Source of the DNA: Clostridiales bacterium
Lineage (GTDB): Bacteria; Bacillota; Clostridia; Christensenellales; Aristaeellaceae
NCBI GenBank assembly: GCA_004556545.1
Contig: SFGO01000111.1
Span: 1-7,507, forward strand
Direction of reading: 5' to 3'
Length of the DNA: 7,507 nucleotides
Both the position numbers and the translations under genes were made by a program. Each line of letters opens with the position of its first letter. The stretch's first letter is position 1. Below the pieces are notes generated by a model. The model was not told where the DNA came from, ran no database searches, and saw nothing but the letters and a program-made list of their open reading frames with translations. Positions 6,268 to 7,507 of this stretch are shown here, in pieces.

Positions 6268-7278
6268 ATGAGCAGGCTGTCCTTCTTTTTCAAGCGGCTG
6301 GTGCGCATGGACTGGAAAGCCATGTGGAAGACCACGAAAATTCTGAAGGTGCGCAGCGGGAAGAGCCGCCTGTGGCTTCTGTGCGACATGCTGCGCTGCG
6401 CGCTGAAATACAACGCGGGCTACGTGGACTACAAAATTGCCGAAATGTACCGGCTGACCGATGCGCAGAAAAAGACTCAGATCACCCGGGGTCTGAGCAA
6501 CACCATCGTGCGCCGGATGAACGACAAGGCCTACTGGTATCTTTTTGACGACAAAGCCACCTTCAACCGGCTGTTCAAGGACGAGGTGAACCGGGACTGG
6601 ATCGAGCTTTCCGACGGGCTGGACATGGAGGAATGGAAAGCCTTCCTCAGCCGGAACGACGACCTGATCTGCAAGCCGTTGGAAGGAAGCAGCGGCGTGG
6701 GCATCGAGCGCCACACGAAGGAAGACTGGCAGGGCCGGGAAGAGGCGTTCCTGCAGGAATTGAGGGATAAAAAGATCGGCATCGTGGAGGAACGGGTGAT
6801 TCAGCATCCGAAAATGGCGGAAATGTGTCCGACCTCGGTCAACACCATCCGCATCGCCACGCTGCTGGGCGACAAAAAGCAGGGCATCGTCTATGCCTTC
6901 CTGCGCATCGGCAACGGCAAGGTGATGGACAATGTGGATCAGGGCGGCATGGCGGCCCGGATCGATCTGGAAAGCGGTACGCTGCTGACTGTGGGCGCGG
7001 ACAAGCAGGGCAACACCTACACCGAGCATCCCATGACCCATACGCCGATCATCGGCTTTCAGATTCCCTATTTCAAAGAAGCCTGCGACATGTGCCTGAA
7101 AGCGGCCCAAAAGGTGCCGCAGATGCGCTTTGTGGCCTGGGACGTGGCCATTACGGAGAAAGGCCCGGTCTTTATCGAGGGCAACAGCTTCCCCAGCCAC
7201 GCGGTGCCCCAGTTCGCCGCCCATTATCCGGACGGCATAGGCATTATGCGCGAATTCCGGGAGTTTATTGACATCTGA
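6268..7278 (+). CDS. Sugar-transfer-associated ATP-grasp protein
   Basis: A 336-residue protein matching the ATP-grasp family linked to sugar transfer (Pfam ATPgrasp_ST), often found in surface polysaccharide loci but without a settled reaction. A basic, helical N-terminal region (about 1-90) precedes the ATP-grasp fold. ICKPLEGSSGVGI (134-146) is the lysine and glycine-rich nucleotide-binding loop. IVEERVIQHP (172-181) supplies the hinge glutamates, and SVNTIRIATL and NVDQGGMAARID follow at 190-199 and 222-233. AWDVAI with FIEGNSFPSH (about 290-311) supplies D292, E304 and N306 as metal ligands. No signal peptide is evident. The ATG at 6268 is preferred because AAGGGG lies 8 nt upstream; an ATG two codons earlier (6262) is only 2 nt from it. 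The gene follows ychF by 28 nt with no terminator between. ATP-grasp assignment is firm; substrate is unknown. Confidence 0.88.
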   Translation: MSRLSFFFKRLVRMDWKAMWKTTKILKVRSGKSRLWLLCDMLRCALKYNAGYVDYKIAEMYRLTDAQKKTQITRGLSNTIVRRMNDKAYWYLFDDKATFNRLFKDEVNRDWIELSDGLDMEEWKAFLSRNDDLICKPLEGSSGVGIERHTKEDWQGREEAFLQELRDKKIGIVEERVIQHPKMAEMCPTSVNTIRIATLLGDKKQGIVYAFLRIGNGKVMDNVDQGGMAARIDLESGTLLTVGADKQGNTYTEHPMTHTPIIGFQIPYFKEACDMCLKAAQKVPQMRFVAWDVAITEKGPVFIEGNSFPSHAVPQFAAHYPDGIGIMREFREFIDI

Positions 7279-7291
7279 TACGGCAAACGAA

Positions 7292-7319
7292 GAGCCCCTG
7301 CACGAAAATGCAGGGGCTC
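7292..7319 (+). terminator. Terminator-like stem after the ATP-grasp gene
   Basis: GAGCCCCTGCA (7292-7302) and TGCAGGGGCTC (7309-7319) form a perfect 11-bp stem with a CGAAAA loop, 13 nt after the stop codon. The following sequence is AGAGTGTCAAAAAAG, not a U tract, because the 37-bp repeat starts at the base of the stem. As with the stem at the left end, it may end the mRNA only weakly or protect its 3' end. Confidence 0.6.
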
Positions 7320-7354
7320 AGAGTGTCAAAAAAGTGGAGGTGCAGGAGGCACTG
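7318..7354 (+). repeat. 37-bp inverted repeat, right copy
   Basis: This segment is identical over 37 bases to the minus strand of 108-144. It directly follows the ATP-grasp terminator stem and continues, unlike the left copy, into a perfect hairpin (7342-7350 with 7354-7362) and further structured sequence. The right copy therefore looks like the intact junction. Confidence 0.9.
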
Positions 7355-7507
7355 CCTCCTGCCGGGGTTATAGGGGCAGCGCCCCTAACCCTTGTGCCAC
7401 AGCACTTCCCCCGCAAACCAGCTTAAGGGTGCGCAGCACCGAGGACGAGGACAGCCCGAAGGGCTACCGCAGTCCGAAGCCCGCCACCAAGGGAGGCCGA
7501 AGGCCGA
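7342..7507. repeat. GC-rich multi-hairpin intergenic element, cut by window end
   Basis: Short perfect hairpins follow one another: GCAGGAGGC (7342-7350) with GCCTCCTGC (7354-7362); GGGTTA plus GGGGC (7365-7377, two-base bulge) with GCCCCTAACCC (7381-7391); GTGC/GCAC (7394-7397, 7402-7405); GGTGC/GCACC (7428-7440); AGCCC/GGGCT around GAA (7453-7465); and GGCC/GGCC around GAA (7495-7505). No reading frame with a ribosome binding site is seen. This looks like a repeated intergenic element or a structured RNA. I recall similar strings between genes in gut Clostridia but cannot verify this here. Confidence 0.5.

Noticed and set aside
5586..6413. 275-codon minus-strand frame antisense to ychF
   Set aside because: It lies opposite a highly conserved gene and has no start signal; the His- and Leu-rich translation is typical of antisense frames.
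6229..7224. 331-codon minus-strand frame antisense to the ATP-grasp gene
   Set aside because: No ribosome binding site or recognisable domain; the plus strand carries all ATP-grasp motifs.

Overview
This 7.5-kb window looks like chromosome of a fairly GC-rich Clostridia-type member of the Bacillota, probably a gut Oscillospiraceae/Christensenellaceae-like organism. This is inferred from strong AGGAGG-type ribosome binding sites, sigma-A-like promoters, G/C-biased third codon positions, a divergent AraC/GH127 pair and a YchF ATPase. No 16S or other taxonomic marker is present, so the assignment is tentative.

Layout. Positions 1-177 are non-coding and structured: an array of hairpins (1-103), one copy of a 37-bp repeat (108-144) and a stem at the 3' end of the first gene. 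An AraC-family regulator (minus strand, 178-933) is divergent from a putative GH127 beta-L-arabinofuranosidase-type hydrolase (1061-2914); their promoters share a 127-bp intergenic region. A 167-bp segment bounded by perfect 12-bp inverted repeats (2911-3077, MITE-like) follows and overlaps the hydrolase stop codon. Next is a GNAT acetyltransferase with a C-terminal YoaP-like domain (3143-3895), whose start lies behind a 13-bp-arm palindrome. A bidirectional terminator (3913-3954) separates it from a lower-GC minus-strand unit: a conserved-looking five-helix membrane protein (4069-4911), a possible 12-codon leader peptide in front of it and a possible 33-codon ORF behind it. The plus-strand unit at the right is ychF (5142-6239) followed after 28 nt by a sugar-transfer-type ATP-grasp protein (6268-7278). 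The window ends with a terminator-like stem, an inverted copy of the 37-bp repeat (7318-7354) and a GC-rich run of short hairpins that continues past the window edge.

How the genes work together. The AraC regulator and hydrolase probably form a small sugar-responsive module for arabinose-containing or related plant glycans; the hydrolase has no visible signal peptide, so it would act on imported oligosaccharides. YchF and the ATP-grasp protein are probably cotranscribed. The GNAT and membrane-protein units appear to be independent, insulated by terminators. The most unusual content is non-coding: the 37-bp inverted repeats attached to terminator stems at both ends, the MITE-like element and the palindrome over the GNAT transcription start. 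I see no CRISPR array, tRNA, rRNA, transposase or recognisable defence system, and no gene-free stretch longer than 300 bases.
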